A DNA stretch of 64,000 nt from Viola odorata (taxonomy: Eukaryota > Streptophyta > Magnoliopsida > Malpighiales > Violaceae): the NCBI GenBank assembly GCA_963691705.1, contig OY829537.1, positions 66,254,304 through 66,318,303 on the forward strand, given 5' to 3'. Each line of letters starts with the position of its first letter. Position 1 is the stretch's first letter. Of this stretch, positions 55,618 to 64,000 are shown one piece after another. The position numbers and the translations under genes are program-made. The notes under the pieces are model-generated. The model did not search any database, was not told the DNA's origin, and saw only the letters and a program-made list of their open reading frames with translations.

Positions 55618-57251
55618 TGATAACACGTTTCATACGCTCGGTTTTACCCTCCTTTCTAGCCCTTTCGGGGGCTCGATGTTGCTATTTGACCCTCATTTCA
55701 ATCTTATTTGCAGATTAGCATCAAAGGAGGGAAAAGACCGAAAAGAAGCGATTTTAGAGCATTCCTGAGGAATTCCATTTTCTAGGCCTAGAAGAAAGAA
55801 TGTCGTCAAGACCTCGACGCGAACCAGACCAGTGCGTTGTCTCAAGGCCTTGACAGTTCTGAACCTTCTTCCAAAGAAAGCATCTTCTGAGATCCGCCCG
55901 CAATCCTAGGCGCTTCTAGAAGGCATCAGGCGTGTCAGGAATCCCAGAATATTCCTTTTGCAAGGACATGTGCTGTCACGCCCTCCTTGCCCTTAGCTGT
56001 TTTTGTCTCCTAGCTAGTTTTAGGCTATATAAGCATAGTTTTAGGGTTTTTGTAAGGACGGTTGCTCCAAGGATATTTTCTTACATTAGTTTCAGCATTT
56101 ATTTTCTAGGGATCTTCTCCTCTTGCTACCAAGAGCAGCCTTTATCAACAACTTTCCTCTTCGATTATTAATTAATCTACCGGTTTCCTCTACTCCCTTT
56201 TTACTTTCTTTATTTTATCATTGTATGATTCTATCTACCTACTGTTTATATTATAGTATGAGTAGCTAAATACCCCTTTCTTGGTGAAGGGTATTTCAAG
56301 GGTTGTAGGGTTCGGCTAAGAGGTCTAATGCATGCTTAACATATTCTCTTGTGACACATAACTGTTCACCGATTTAATTCCATGCTTGTCTAGAAATGTT
56401 AAGAGCTTGATCATCTTTTAGTATTTCTGCATGAGTAACGTCATATTCCAGGGTTATACCTGACGCGAAGCCCTGGAGTTTGAGCAGACACCTAGGGGAG
56501 GCAGCGCGAGAGGCCTCACCTAGGGGTAAACAGTAATCTAGGGTATGTGATACGGGTCTGACAAGCCGAGCTGTCGCGCCCTAGATCTATCTTACCTCCC
56601 CTTCATGGGCGTTCTGAATTTAGCCTCCCTACTTCGAGCCCGTGACAGGCCGGAAGGTCAAGGCTGCCTTTTGATGACAAGGGAGGTAGCTGGGAGGATG
56701 ACTGAACGTCAAGGTCACCTCATATGTGGAAACGGGGGGTGACTTTTATCTAAGAAGGTAAGCAGGGGATGCGGTGTGGAAACGCGGTCCCTATAGCAGA
56801 TCTGCGCATGAGTCTGGAATACCTCTGCACCGATGATTAGCCGACCTAGAAAACAACCCAAGGGAGCACCTTTGGCTAAGATCTCGTCCTATTTGATTAA
56901 TATCTTTTTCATTACTTTTCCTGCATTCGATCTGTTTACATCTCTTACCCTGGATTACAATTTACATCTCTTGCCCTGGATTACGATTTACTTCCGTGCC
57001 CTAGATAAGTACTTTCCAATTCTATTTTGTTAGCTCCCACACTCTGCATTGATTAATTCGTTAATCAACATAACCCCCCCCCCCTCCCCCGTAGTGTGAC
57101 TTTGGTTTGATCTGTTGCATATTGCCTTGTCATACATCTTCATTAGCAAATTAGCCCTTCAATCTCTGTGGTTCGACCCTGTCTTGCTCTGTACACATTA
57201 ATTTGTGCATCTAGGCACCAGGAAAATATTAGTATATTTGAGTGACGATCA
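55618..57251 (+). mobile_element. Athila-2 3' LTR
   Basis: 1634 bp. TATA at 56026-56032. C-run near 57072 interrupted by one T. Four differences from the 5' LTR in the first 90 bp. Confidence 0.95.
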
Positions 57252-57256
57252 ATGCC
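57252..57256. repeat. target-site duplication, right (Athila-2)
   Basis: ATGCC, identical to 44107-44111. Confidence 0.9.
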
Positions 57257-57606
57257 CTTCATCTCGCAAGCACGAAGAAAGGTATAAATTCCACACCAGG
57301 AGGAAGGAGTTATCTGAGCCGAATTAATATCATATTGGTGCAACAATATCTCTACTGAAGTATGAACTGGGAAATGAAAGCCATAAAGGAACATCTTAAA
57401 GTAAACCATTCTATAGTTTATCCACAGTGGATCATGAAGCCGCAGACCATCATCAGGAACGATAACGGAATAACTAGGGGGAAAAGAGATACCATGACTC
57501 TCTAATTCAGCCTTCAGAACCGTTTCCAAGAAAAAATACTCGGTGTTTTATCGACTTCTGGATCTAAAGGTCTCTAAAAACCCCTAGGAGATCTTATCAT
57601 ACGCAT
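57252..57606 (-). pseudogene. Tat-2 antisense gene 2, 5' part of exon 1
   Basis: From ATG 57606. YFKMFLYGFHFPVHTSVEILLHQYDINSAQITPSS and GIYTFLRACEMKG match Tat-1 gene 2. Early in-frame stops (TAG near 57575, TGA soon after) make it dead. The frame continues across Athila-2 at 44111. Confidence 0.65.
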
Positions 57607-58126
57607 AATGAACCAGTGCAAAGAAAACTTAGAAAAGATGGGGTGAAATACCTTGAAAGAAAAGAGTTACAGGCGAGCTGGCGGTGGACGACGGACGAGC
57701 AAGAAATTTCTTCGTGATAAAGCAGAAGGAAAAGGGAAAAGGAAATTTGAAAGGAGGGTAAAAAAGAGTAAGAAAGAGAAAGTAGTCTCCTCTTAAAGGA
57801 CTAAGAGCCACCACACTAATTGAGCAGCGAATCATATGAAGACGCGTGTAGAAAGGAAGCTGCCACGTGGAATCATATTAAAGGAGAATTTAAGACCAAG
57901 CAGTTACTCGTCACATCTTTTCGAAGGGTGTTTACTTTTGACCAAGTCAGACGGTTATAGAACAGTTACTTCAAAAGGACTAACGCATTCGCGATAGGTA
58001 TTAAAGAAATTGGGAAGAAAACGCAAAAACGGTAACGAAAAATAGTTGCAGATAATTCATAAAGCCATACGACATCTACAAGGCACATAACGCGCAAAGT
58101 CAGTCCTCATAGAGCCAATAAGAAGG
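57607..58126 (-). promoter_or_regulatory. Upstream region of Tat-2 antisense gene 2, with G-box
   Basis: CACGTG at 57864-57869, equivalent to 27826-27831 in Tat-1. No ORF with recognisable content. Confidence 0.45.
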
Positions 58127-58549
58127 CTAATAGAAATCATCCCCTTCTGAAGACGGCAGCCCATCATTGACAAAAGGGAAAGGCTCGTAAGCCCTTTTCT
58201 CTTGACCTAGCTTTGACGGAGGATCCTCCAAAGGACTTTTCCCCTTTGTAACAATTGTACTCGAATTCCCCTTGATGACAGAGGCCGTAGTTTCAGAACC
58301 GATATCACGAGTGGAATCTCTTTCCAAGAAACGACTAATGTGAGGAAATAGTTCATCACCCTTTCGTACAGAAGGGACGTAGAAGTCAGAAGACACGTTG
58401 ACAGCCTCGGAGGTATTCTTCTTTGACCTCTTACGATTCTTACGACGAGGGAACCGCCTTTTCAGGCACGAGGGAGAAGGATCGTCAGAATCTAGAGGAG
58501 TTGGTGGGGAGTCACGTTCGACAACATCCATGGAATATGAGTCAGCCAT
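58127..58549 (-). CDS. Tat-2 antisense gene 3: 140-aa Pro/Asp-rich protein
   Basis: Open from ATG 58549. MADSYSMDVVERDSPPTP, a basic RRKNRKRSKK block, SPLEDPPSKLGQEKRAYEPFPF and a final SSEGDDFY parallel Tat-1 gene 3. It stops about 20 residues earlier than Tat-1. The middle is poorly conserved while the ends are kept. Function unknown. Confidence 0.55.
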   Translation of the reverse strand: MADSYSMDVVERDSPPTPLDSDDPSPSCLKRRFPRRKNRKRSKKNTSEAVNVSSDFYVPSVRKGDELFPHISRFLERDSTRDIGSETTASVIKGNSSTIVTKGKSPLEDPPSKLGQEKRAYEPFPFVNDGLPSSEGDDFY

Positions 58550-59073
58550 GAAATGGCAAGCAATTTCAACAATGAAATGAAATGAAGATTAACATAAAGA
58601 AGAAAGGAAAACCCCATTAAATAGTCATGGTGAAGGGATTTTCCTGCTTTTTACACCAGGATAATTAATGCATTTCAAGAAGAATTATCATAATTACAGA
58701 ATCTGATCTTGCGTGATCGCACCTGCTGGAAAGTCGCGCCAATCAAGAGGCACCAAAAACCCACCCAATCATTCACCATTGGGAGTGCAACATAAAGTCA
58801 AATACAAGAAACGGTTGAGTAAAACATTTATTGTCAATTAGCGGATAAGGAACGTGAATATTGCGAGAATACGTCCTGTAGAGGACTCATTTTTGGTTGG
58901 GCTTGCAACTGCCCCAACTAACATAAGGATTCATACGACATCAGAAGCAGAAGACGGCAAAGGAGATAACGAGGAAAGACATCTTTTATTTATTCACAGC
59001 CTGAGCGGCCTAAGCGCCTAAGCGCGTACAACACAAGCATAAAAAGAAGAAACAAAATGACGATGGCCGATGG
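58550..59073. other. Tat-2 spacer between antisense genes 3 and 4
   Basis: Contains a degraded TATA-like TATTTAATGGGG (minus strand, near 58617). Otherwise I see nothing. Confidence 0.4.
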
Positions 59074-59456
59074 TCAAGCATGGGACCCAGCATCGTCATC
59101 CTCTAGCAAAGTAGGAATCTCCCTCAGGGCATCCGCCATCGAAGTTAGTTTGGAGGAGGAAACCCTCATGCCCTTCAAGCAGCATACCAATATATCCTTC
59201 TTTAGTTGCAGCATTGTGATGACCACCTGGATACGGGAAATAGCAGCAACCAGCTTAGACACATTCTCAGAGGACTGAAATCCTCCATTGAAGCTGCACC
59301 TTGTCTGGACAAAAGAGGGGTCATCATCCCCTGGAGCTCTAGAATATCCTTAGAGGTTTTGGTTAGCATGTTTTCTAGAAAGCCCATATCGGCCTGGTTG
59401 AGGTTTTTGAGAGTGTGAGCCTTTCAAATTAAGAAGTTCTTTGTCAGATCATCCAA
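59074..59456 (-). pseudogene. Tat-2 antisense gene 4, inactivated
   Basis: Aligned with the genes at 29130 and 63459, the start codon has become TTG (59456-59454) and a TGA follows within 12 codons. A frame change near 59270 separates the N-terminal half (FLENMLTKTSKDILELQGMMTP) from the C-terminal half (ISRIQVVITMLQLKKDILVCCLKGM). It ends in a DDDAGS tail, as in the other copies. Confidence 0.7.
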
Positions 59457-59667
59457 GATGAGAATGCCGAGGTAAATGGAGAAGAGATGAAAAGAATTAG
59501 CGCAATAGAAAAATGAATTTATAGGACCCAGGGGAGTGGCGGTTTGAAAAGACGTGCCTCTCGACAATTGCGTCACCCCGTTATCTAATAGAACATGGAA
59601 CAGACAAGGCCGAAAATGTAGCGGCAGCCCTTGGTGAAACACTCGGGCTCATTTTCTATTGGGCTTG
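59457..59667 (-). other. Leader and promoter of Tat-2 antisense gene 4, then Tat-2 PPT
   Basis: TATAAATT on the minus strand near 59514-59523. TTTTCTATTGGGCTTG precedes the LTR on the plus strand. Confidence 0.55.
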
Positions 59668-60160
59668 TGATAACTATAAATGAAACTTTGAGGGTGCTAT
59701 CGCCCATAAACCCCACGAGGGGGATAGGAGTACTGTAGCTGTCGGCAAGATCGCGGTAGCCATCACCTCATACGAGGATCTAGGGATGATCGACATCAGC
59801 AGGGGGATCTCAATCAACACGTTGTTATCCCATCCCTAGCTAACGCGTAGCGATAACGTGCATCGTTAACGGGAAACTCCAGCCGCCTATCAAACCCGTT
59901 ATCACCCCTACATAACGGGATTCTCCTAGGAAATACTCAGTTTTCTGCCTATAAATACCCCTAAGATCGAAGAGAAAGGTAAACCTAAGATCGCTGGCAA
60001 AAACTCTACTATTCTCACCACTCTCACTGACTTAAGCATCGGAGTGTCTACGCCGGAGACCCTCTCCGACGCTTTGCAGGTACACGGGACGACGGTGAAT
60101 AGCGACTCTAAGAAGCCATCTTCCCCTTTTTATCCTCCAACAGGAGTTTGGATCTTATCA
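59668..60160 (+). mobile_element. Tat-2 3' LTR (493 bp)
   Basis: TGATAACTATA start, GGATCTTATCA end. TATAAATACC near 59950. The TGACGTCA motifs of the other Tat LTRs are absent here. Confidence 0.85.
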
Positions 60161-61247
60161 ATCCCTATAGCATGTCTATGGTATAAGGATGGAATATCCT
60201 TGAGCCGATGATTAACTAACCCTGGAAACAACCCGAGAATACCCCTTGCTAAGATCCCGTCCTATCTGAATCTATTTTCGTATTCACTTTCTCTTCTTGT
60301 TAATTATTAAAGAATATATCTTTCCCCTCGAGATCTAATACCCCTCGATCTTGAACTCACCAGGACATAAAGAGGACTTCGAAGGCAAGCCAGAGGATCA
60401 TCTACCTAGTGTAGAGGAATCCCTCATCTTGACCTCGACAGACATCTTTCCAATCTGGCCAACCCCAAGCGTCAGTTTTACCAAGACCTAGCCTACCTTC
60501 ATCGAGGTCTGGAAAACCCACCAACCGACCACTTTGATATTCCAGCTATGGAAAACCTCGACAATCATGTACGTCATAAAGACCAACCACTGCCTCCACC
60601 GAATCAGGAGACCATTGACCATCTCAATGTTGCCCCCGATATGTCCAACAACTGCATCATCTGGCCCGCTATCCAGCACGATTGGACTCTTAAGTCTGCC
60701 GTCATGCATCATCTCCTGACCTTTCGTGGAGTTGCAAAGGAGAATGTACTTCGTCACCTCCAACAACTTCATTCCATTTGCGAGGCCATGAAACCTCCAA
60801 ATGTTAGCATTGAACAAGCTAAGCTACGCGCTTTCATGTGGTCTCTTAAAGATGATACCCTCGATTGGTATTATGACCTTCCTCCGAGATCCATCCATTC
60901 TTGGGCCAAGATGTCTAAGATCTTCACTGAAAAATATTATCCAGCATCAATATCCAATACCACATGCAAGCAACTCGTGTCTATTGTCCAGAAAAAAGGA
61001 AGAAGATCTTGCCCAGTACTATGAGAGATTTTAGAAAATGAAATCTATGTGCCCCTCGCACAACCTTAATAAGCATGCCCTTATCTAGTACTTTTGTTAA
61101 GGCCTTAAAGCTCATGAGAGGGCCCTACTTAATGCTGCCGCTAATGGTTCCCTTACTGCTCTCACTCCCGCCACTAACAAGGAGACCATAGAACTCATGG
61201 CCAAGAATGCCACACCTGAGGGTGGAAACAATGGAAGCCAAGACGTC
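60161..61247 (+). mobile_element. Athila-3 fragment: LTR piece and gag
   Basis: 60161-60310 matches the LTR (CCCTATAG, CCGATGATTAACTAACCC, GCTAAGATCCCGTCCTAT). LTR end and PBS are deleted. From about 60345 gag follows, open in 60548-61024 (DWYYDLPPRSIHSWAKMSKIFTEKYYPASIS). A frameshift near 61000 and stops such as TAG near 61033 break it. It is cut by R2 at 61248. More diverged from Athila-1 than Athila-2 is. Confidence 0.85.
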
Positions 61248-61652
61248 TGTTGCTACCCGAATTTTGACATACGTCACAACTTTTTTTTTCATTTTTTATT
61301 ACTTATTACATCTAATAGTCCGTTTACGTCAAATTTCAATCGATTTTTTATCATAGGCTATTTGTTTTAACATTTCACGTCATTTAACGTCTTTTTAGTT
61401 TTTTTTTTCTCGTATTTTTGACTAAACCGTATTCTCGGTTTACGTTGTACATTTACGTATCTTTTACGCTTATCACATTTAATAGCTCGTCTAGGTCAAA
61501 TTTCTGTCGATTCTTGGTCATAGTCTAGTTTGTTTAATATTCCGTGTCATTTAGGGCCTTTTTAATTTTTTAATTTTTTGACTGTCTTTTCGCTCGAACC
61601 TCTATCGGTCCGGAGTGATTTTTCTCAGACCGTAGATCGAATACTTTATTTC
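61248..61652 (+). mobile_element. R2: LTR fragment related to R1
   Basis: Begins TGTTGCTACCCGAATTTTG inside Athila-3 gag, matching the R1 LTR start at 1229. It carries an internal duplication with a 167-bp offset (CTTATTACATCTAATAG at 61302, CTTATCACATTTAATAG at 61469). Truncated by the Tat-3 LTR. Confidence 0.6.
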
Positions 61653-62038
61653 TGATAACAATTAAGGCAATTCCAAGGGTATTTCCGTCTTCACACCAGC
61701 CTTGAGATCGGAACGCATTATCTACTCATACGCACGACGTCATCCCATCCTAGGTCAGCCATGACGTCACTCGAGGCGTTATCTTCCCAAGATAATGCCC
61801 ACCCCCTAGAGGTAATGCCCACGCTCTACCTATAAATACCCCACCACCCAAGATGAGAGGTAAGCCTAAGATCGCTACTCGAACCTCTGCTAGTTGGAAC
61901 AACCTTACTAACTTAAGCATCAGAGTGTCTACACCGGAGCCCCCCTTCAGCGCTTTGCAGGTACACTCGATGGCAACTACAATAACTCTGAGCGGCCATA
62001 ATCCTTACCCCGATCCTCAATAAGTCCAAATCTTATCA
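61653..62038 (+). mobile_element. Tat-3 5' LTR (386 bp)
   Basis: TGATAACAATTAAGGC start, CAAATCTTATCA end. TGACGTCA at 61762-61769, CTATAAATACC near 61831, the GGAGTGTCTACACCGGAG stem-loop block near 61922. Followed by a PBS, so it is a 5' LTR. Confidence 0.85.
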
Positions 62039-62040
62039 AA

Positions 62041-62060
62041 CTGGTGCTTTCATTGAGAGC
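62041..62060 (+). other. Tat-3 primer-binding site candidate
   Basis: CTGGTGCTTTCATTGAGAGC lies 2 bp after the LTR end. The position is right for a PBS. I could not match it to a tRNA from memory. Confidence 0.6.
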
Positions 62061-62119
62061 TTTGGTTTATTAAGTGAGCGTCCTTAATAGCCAAGCTCTA
62101 TCTTTCTTGGAAGATCGGA

Positions 62120-62149
62120 ATGATCATGGCTTCTGATTCGGAGTCCACA
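62120..62149 (+). pseudogene. Tat-3 gag start, cut after about 10 codons
   Basis: ATGATCATGGCTTCTGATTC follows an 80-bp leader. The frame is cut by the inverted Tat-4 LTR at 62150. Confidence 0.4.
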
Positions 62150-62688
62150 TGATAAGATCCGGACTGTTGGGGAAGAGGAGTCGGGATTATGGCTATCTGG
62201 AATCACTGTAACAGCAGTCCGTCGTACCTGCAAGGCGCCGGAGGGGGGACTCTAGCGTAGACACTCCGATGCTTAAGTTAGTATGGCTATGAAATTTGGC
62301 AGAGATTTTGGTAGAGAAATTGCTCTTACCTTTGATCTAGAAATGTGTGGTATTTATAGCCCAAGAAAGAAAGGTCGTTACCCCCAGGGGTGGGCGTTAT
62401 CAAGGGGAGATAACGCCCAGGATGACGTCAGCATACGTCAGCTGAACCGTACAGGATGACGTCAGCATGAGGATATCGTTGTAGAGATATCGCCCATGGG
62501 GCGCTGTCGGGGTATCCTGGGATGGGATGACGTCGTGTGGGCCCCCCAGCTGATGTCGACCATCCCAGGATCCTTGGCATAATGGGAGCGGCAGCCGAGT
62601 GCCATTTTTCAGTCAAATTCTACAGGATCTGGCTTTGACTTGAAGTGAGAAGACGATTATACCCTTGGTGTTTCCTTAATTGTTATCA
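62150..62688 (-). mobile_element. Tat-4 3' LTR (539 bp)
   Basis: On the minus strand it starts TGATAACAATTAAGG and ends GGATCTTATCA. TGACGTCA at 62423-62430 and 62457-62464, CTATAAATACC near 62350, and the stem-loop before TTGCAGGTAC near 62225-62255. Confidence 0.85.
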
Positions 62689-63063
62689 TAAGCCCAACTG
62701 AAAACGAGCCTGAGTGTTCACCAAGGGATGCCTCTCTTGTCCTCTGGTGGGATCGTGACTCCCCTTGCGCCGTGTCAGCTTCAGGAAAATCACCAAGTTT
62801 CTGACTCCTTTGTAAGTTCCATTGTACCAGATATACGATAGCAAATCGGATAAGTGGGACCGGCCGCTAGCGATAACGCAGGTCTTCTCCGAAGCTTCTG
62901 CTATCGTTCCGAAGGCGATATGTCCGTGTTTTTCCTGCACATTCTCAAATGTGGTTTTGTCATGTTAGCGAAAATAACATGTAGTGACAAGTACTAGTTA
63001 CCCTTAGGAGTTTTCACCCACTCATGTCATGGTGTTTTTGGTGTTGCCATTTCCTTCCAAACT
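62689..63063. other. Tat-4 region next to PPT
   Basis: No ORF with recognisable domain. Contains the PPT at its left edge. Confidence 0.4.
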
Positions 63064-63255
63064 CATGAGGTCTGGCCTTGCGGTAAGCCACCCGCGATAT
63101 TGTCGTGGTCTTACGCCATGAGCCGCTTACAGTCTGTGCGGTCTTACGCCAGAGCTACCGGCAATATTGACGTAGTTTTACGCTACTAGGAGCTACCTGT
63201 AATATCGACGCGGTTTCACGCTGTAGGCTGCCTACAAATTGTAAGGCCTTACGCT
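63064..63255. repeat. degenerate tandem repeat of about 47 bp, 4-5 units
   Basis: Units share GGTCTTACGCC or GGTTTTACGC, a GAGC(C/T) block, CTTACAG or CCTGTAA and ATATTG or ATATCG. It lies upstream of the antisense gene 4 promoter and is absent from Tat-1 and Tat-2 at this place. Confidence 0.6.
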
Positions 63256-63394
63256 CCCCGACACATATTCTATTCAAGCATCTCGGGTGTCTACCAGGAG
63301 TTCCGTGTTAGCCCTTCCCTCCAACTGCTTTGGGATAACGGTATGACTCGATTTTCGAGGTACACGCCTTGGTGTGCAGCTATTGCCTTGGATC

Positions 63395-63400
63395 TATAAA
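63395..63400 (+). promoter_or_regulatory. TATA box of Tat-4 antisense gene 4
   Basis: GATCTATAAATGTGATCC, 64 bp before the ATG. Confidence 0.65.
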
Positions 63401-63458
63401 TGTGATCCTTTCCTGCAGATTCTTCACATTCTCTCTGCCCCTCATTTTCCATTTTCTC

Positions 63459-63848
63459 ATGGAAGATCTCACTAGAAACTTTCTGATCTCCAAGGCCCTG
63501 ACCCTCAAAAATCTTACTGAGGGTGACATCAGCTTTCTGGAGAACATGATGACGAAGTCCGGCGAGGATATCCTGGAGCTCCGGGGAATGATGACTCCCA
63601 TTCAGGCCAGGATCGGGGCTGCTACCATGGAGGACTTCAATCCCATTGGGAATGTCTCCAAGTTGGCCGTCGCCGTCTGCCGTATTGAGGTAGTCATTGC
63701 CATGCTGCAGCAGAGAAAGGATCTACTGAACTGCTGTCTGAAGAGCATGAGGAGCACCTCTTCTGAGCTGACTTTGGTGGAAGAGGCCTTGAGGGACATC
63801 CCTACTCTTCTGGTGGACGACGACAATGACGCCGGGTCCCGGGCTTGA
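63459..63848 (+). CDS. Tat-4 antisense gene 4: 129-aa helical protein
   Basis: ATG 63459 to TGA 63846, fully open. MEDLTRNFLISKALTLKNLT, FLENMMTKSGEDILELRGMM, TPIQAR, TMEDFNPIGNVSKLAVAV, MLQQRKDLLNCCLKSM and the DNDAGSRA tail follow the Tat-1 protein closely. Mostly helix; probably a coiled-coil oligomer (inference). The upstream 5' leader CAGATTCTTCACATTC is short. This is the best-kept member of the family here. An upstream in-frame ORF start at 63369 is less likely because the TATA box lies between it and the ATG at 63459. Confidence 0.75.
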   Translation: MEDLTRNFLISKALTLKNLTEGDISFLENMMTKSGEDILELRGMMTPIQARIGAATMEDFNPIGNVSKLAVAVCRIEVVIAMLQQRKDLLNCCLKSMRSTSSELTLVEEALRDIPTLLVDDDNDAGSRA

Positions 63849-64000
63849 ATGCTTGCCGCTCTACTTTATCTTTCTATTTTTCCTTTGTATATTTTATGTA
63901 TGCGGACTTATATTCAGGCCGTTAGGCCATAATGAAACTCCTTTCCATTCTTGGACTTGTGATTTTTCCACTCTTTTAAGGGTGTTAGCCCCAGCTTCGA
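63849..64000 (+). other. 3' UTR of antisense gene 4
   Basis: TTTGTATATTTTATGTATGC may contribute to 3'-end formation. Nothing coding. Confidence 0.35.

Larger units (their letters stand above)
44112..57251 (+). mobile_element. Athila-2: full-length Athila retrotransposon (13.1 kb) inside Tat-2
   Basis: LTRs of 1632 and 1634 bp (TGATAGTACG / TGATAACACG starts, GACGATCA ends) with TSD ATGCC. It has the same order and high similarity to Athila-1 throughout. The interior keeps one frame from about 46915 to 51383 and is broken mainly by nonsense codons. It splits exon 1 of Tat-2 antisense gene 2, so it is younger than Tat-2. Confidence 0.95.
36459..60160 (+). mobile_element. Tat-2: 5'-truncated Tat element, interrupted by Athila-2
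   Basis: It begins in the segment after the second RNase H (homologous to Tat-1 18910) and runs through integrase, two tandem arrays, antisense genes 1 and 2, then, after the Athila-2 insertion (44112-57251), the rest of gene 2, genes 3 and 4, and the 3' LTR at 59668-60160. Gene order matches Tat-1. More decayed than Tat-1: stops, an internal deletion in integrase and a lost start codon. Confidence 0.85.
62150..64000 (-). mobile_element. Tat-4: Tat element in opposite orientation (3' part; continues beyond window)
   Basis: Its 3' LTR is 62150-62688. The PPT (TTTTCAGTTGGGCTTA, minus strand) lies at 62689-62704. Antisense gene 4 follows at 63459-63848, here on the plus strand. This is exactly the 3' layout of Tat-1 and Tat-2 mirrored. 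Confidence 0.85.

Noticed and set aside
62041..62060. Naming the tRNA that primes Tat
   Set aside because: I could not match the site to a plant tRNA end from memory with confidence.
63369..63458. N-terminal extension of Tat-4 antisense gene 4
   Set aside because: It starts upstream of the TATA box and is not shared with the Tat-1 copy.

Overview
This window is plant nuclear DNA, probably from an angiosperm. It holds one spliced host locus inside a dense nest of Ty3/gypsy LTR retrotransposons. The plant assignment rests on Athila-type and Tat-type elements, an Athila primer-binding site complementary to the 3' end of plant tRNA-Asp (recalled from general knowledge), and GT-AG introns in a LUC7-like/SF3A1 gene. 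I cannot name the species. There are no rRNA, tRNA, CRISPR or prokaryotic features.

Layout, left to right. 1-3365: 3' end of an unclassified LTR element on the minus strand (LTR, polypurine tract, about 2 kb of tandem arrays). 3366-3737 and 16765-17030: one old Athila-like relic on the minus strand, split by Athila-1 (3738-16764, + strand, TSD ATAAG). 17253-30286: Tat-1, 5'-truncated inside reverse transcriptase, with pol, 2 kb of satellite-like arrays, four genes on the opposite strand, and a 3' LTR. 30287-36284: host segment with a MITE and a gene joining LUC7-like exons to a near-complete SF3A1. 36285-36455: fragment of a second MITE. 36459-60160: Tat-2, also 5'-truncated, with the same antisense gene order and split by Athila-2 (44112-57251, TSD ATGCC). 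60161-61247: Athila-3 fragment. 61248-61652: diverged LTR fragment related to the one at position 1. 61653-62149: 5' LTR, PBS and first codons of a third Tat element. 62150-64000: a fourth Tat element in opposite orientation, entered through its 3' LTR.

How the parts work together. The Athila copies have the order LTR, PBS, gag, protease, RT, RNase H, integrase, a second sense ORF, long 3' UTR, PPT, LTR. Both are dead through nonsense mutations (mostly C-to-T) and small indels. The Tat copies carry pol on the sense strand. Between pol and the 3' LTR they carry four antisense transcription units. Units 1 and 2 have introns and encode a 'putative gypsy type transposon'-like N-terminus plus a coiled-coil C-terminus. 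Units 3 and 4 are short unspliced ORFs. TATA boxes are visible at units 1, 3 and 4. CACGTG boxes precede units 1 and 2 in both Tat copies. Unit 4 is seen in three separate Tat copies and is fully open in two.

The two leads I rate highest are the antisense gene module in Tat elements and the LUC7-SF3A1 chimera. The chimera would fuse a U1 snRNP-associated module to the U2 snRNP subunit SF3A1. One extra C in a C-run currently breaks its reading frame. All family assignments come from reading motifs by eye; no search was run.
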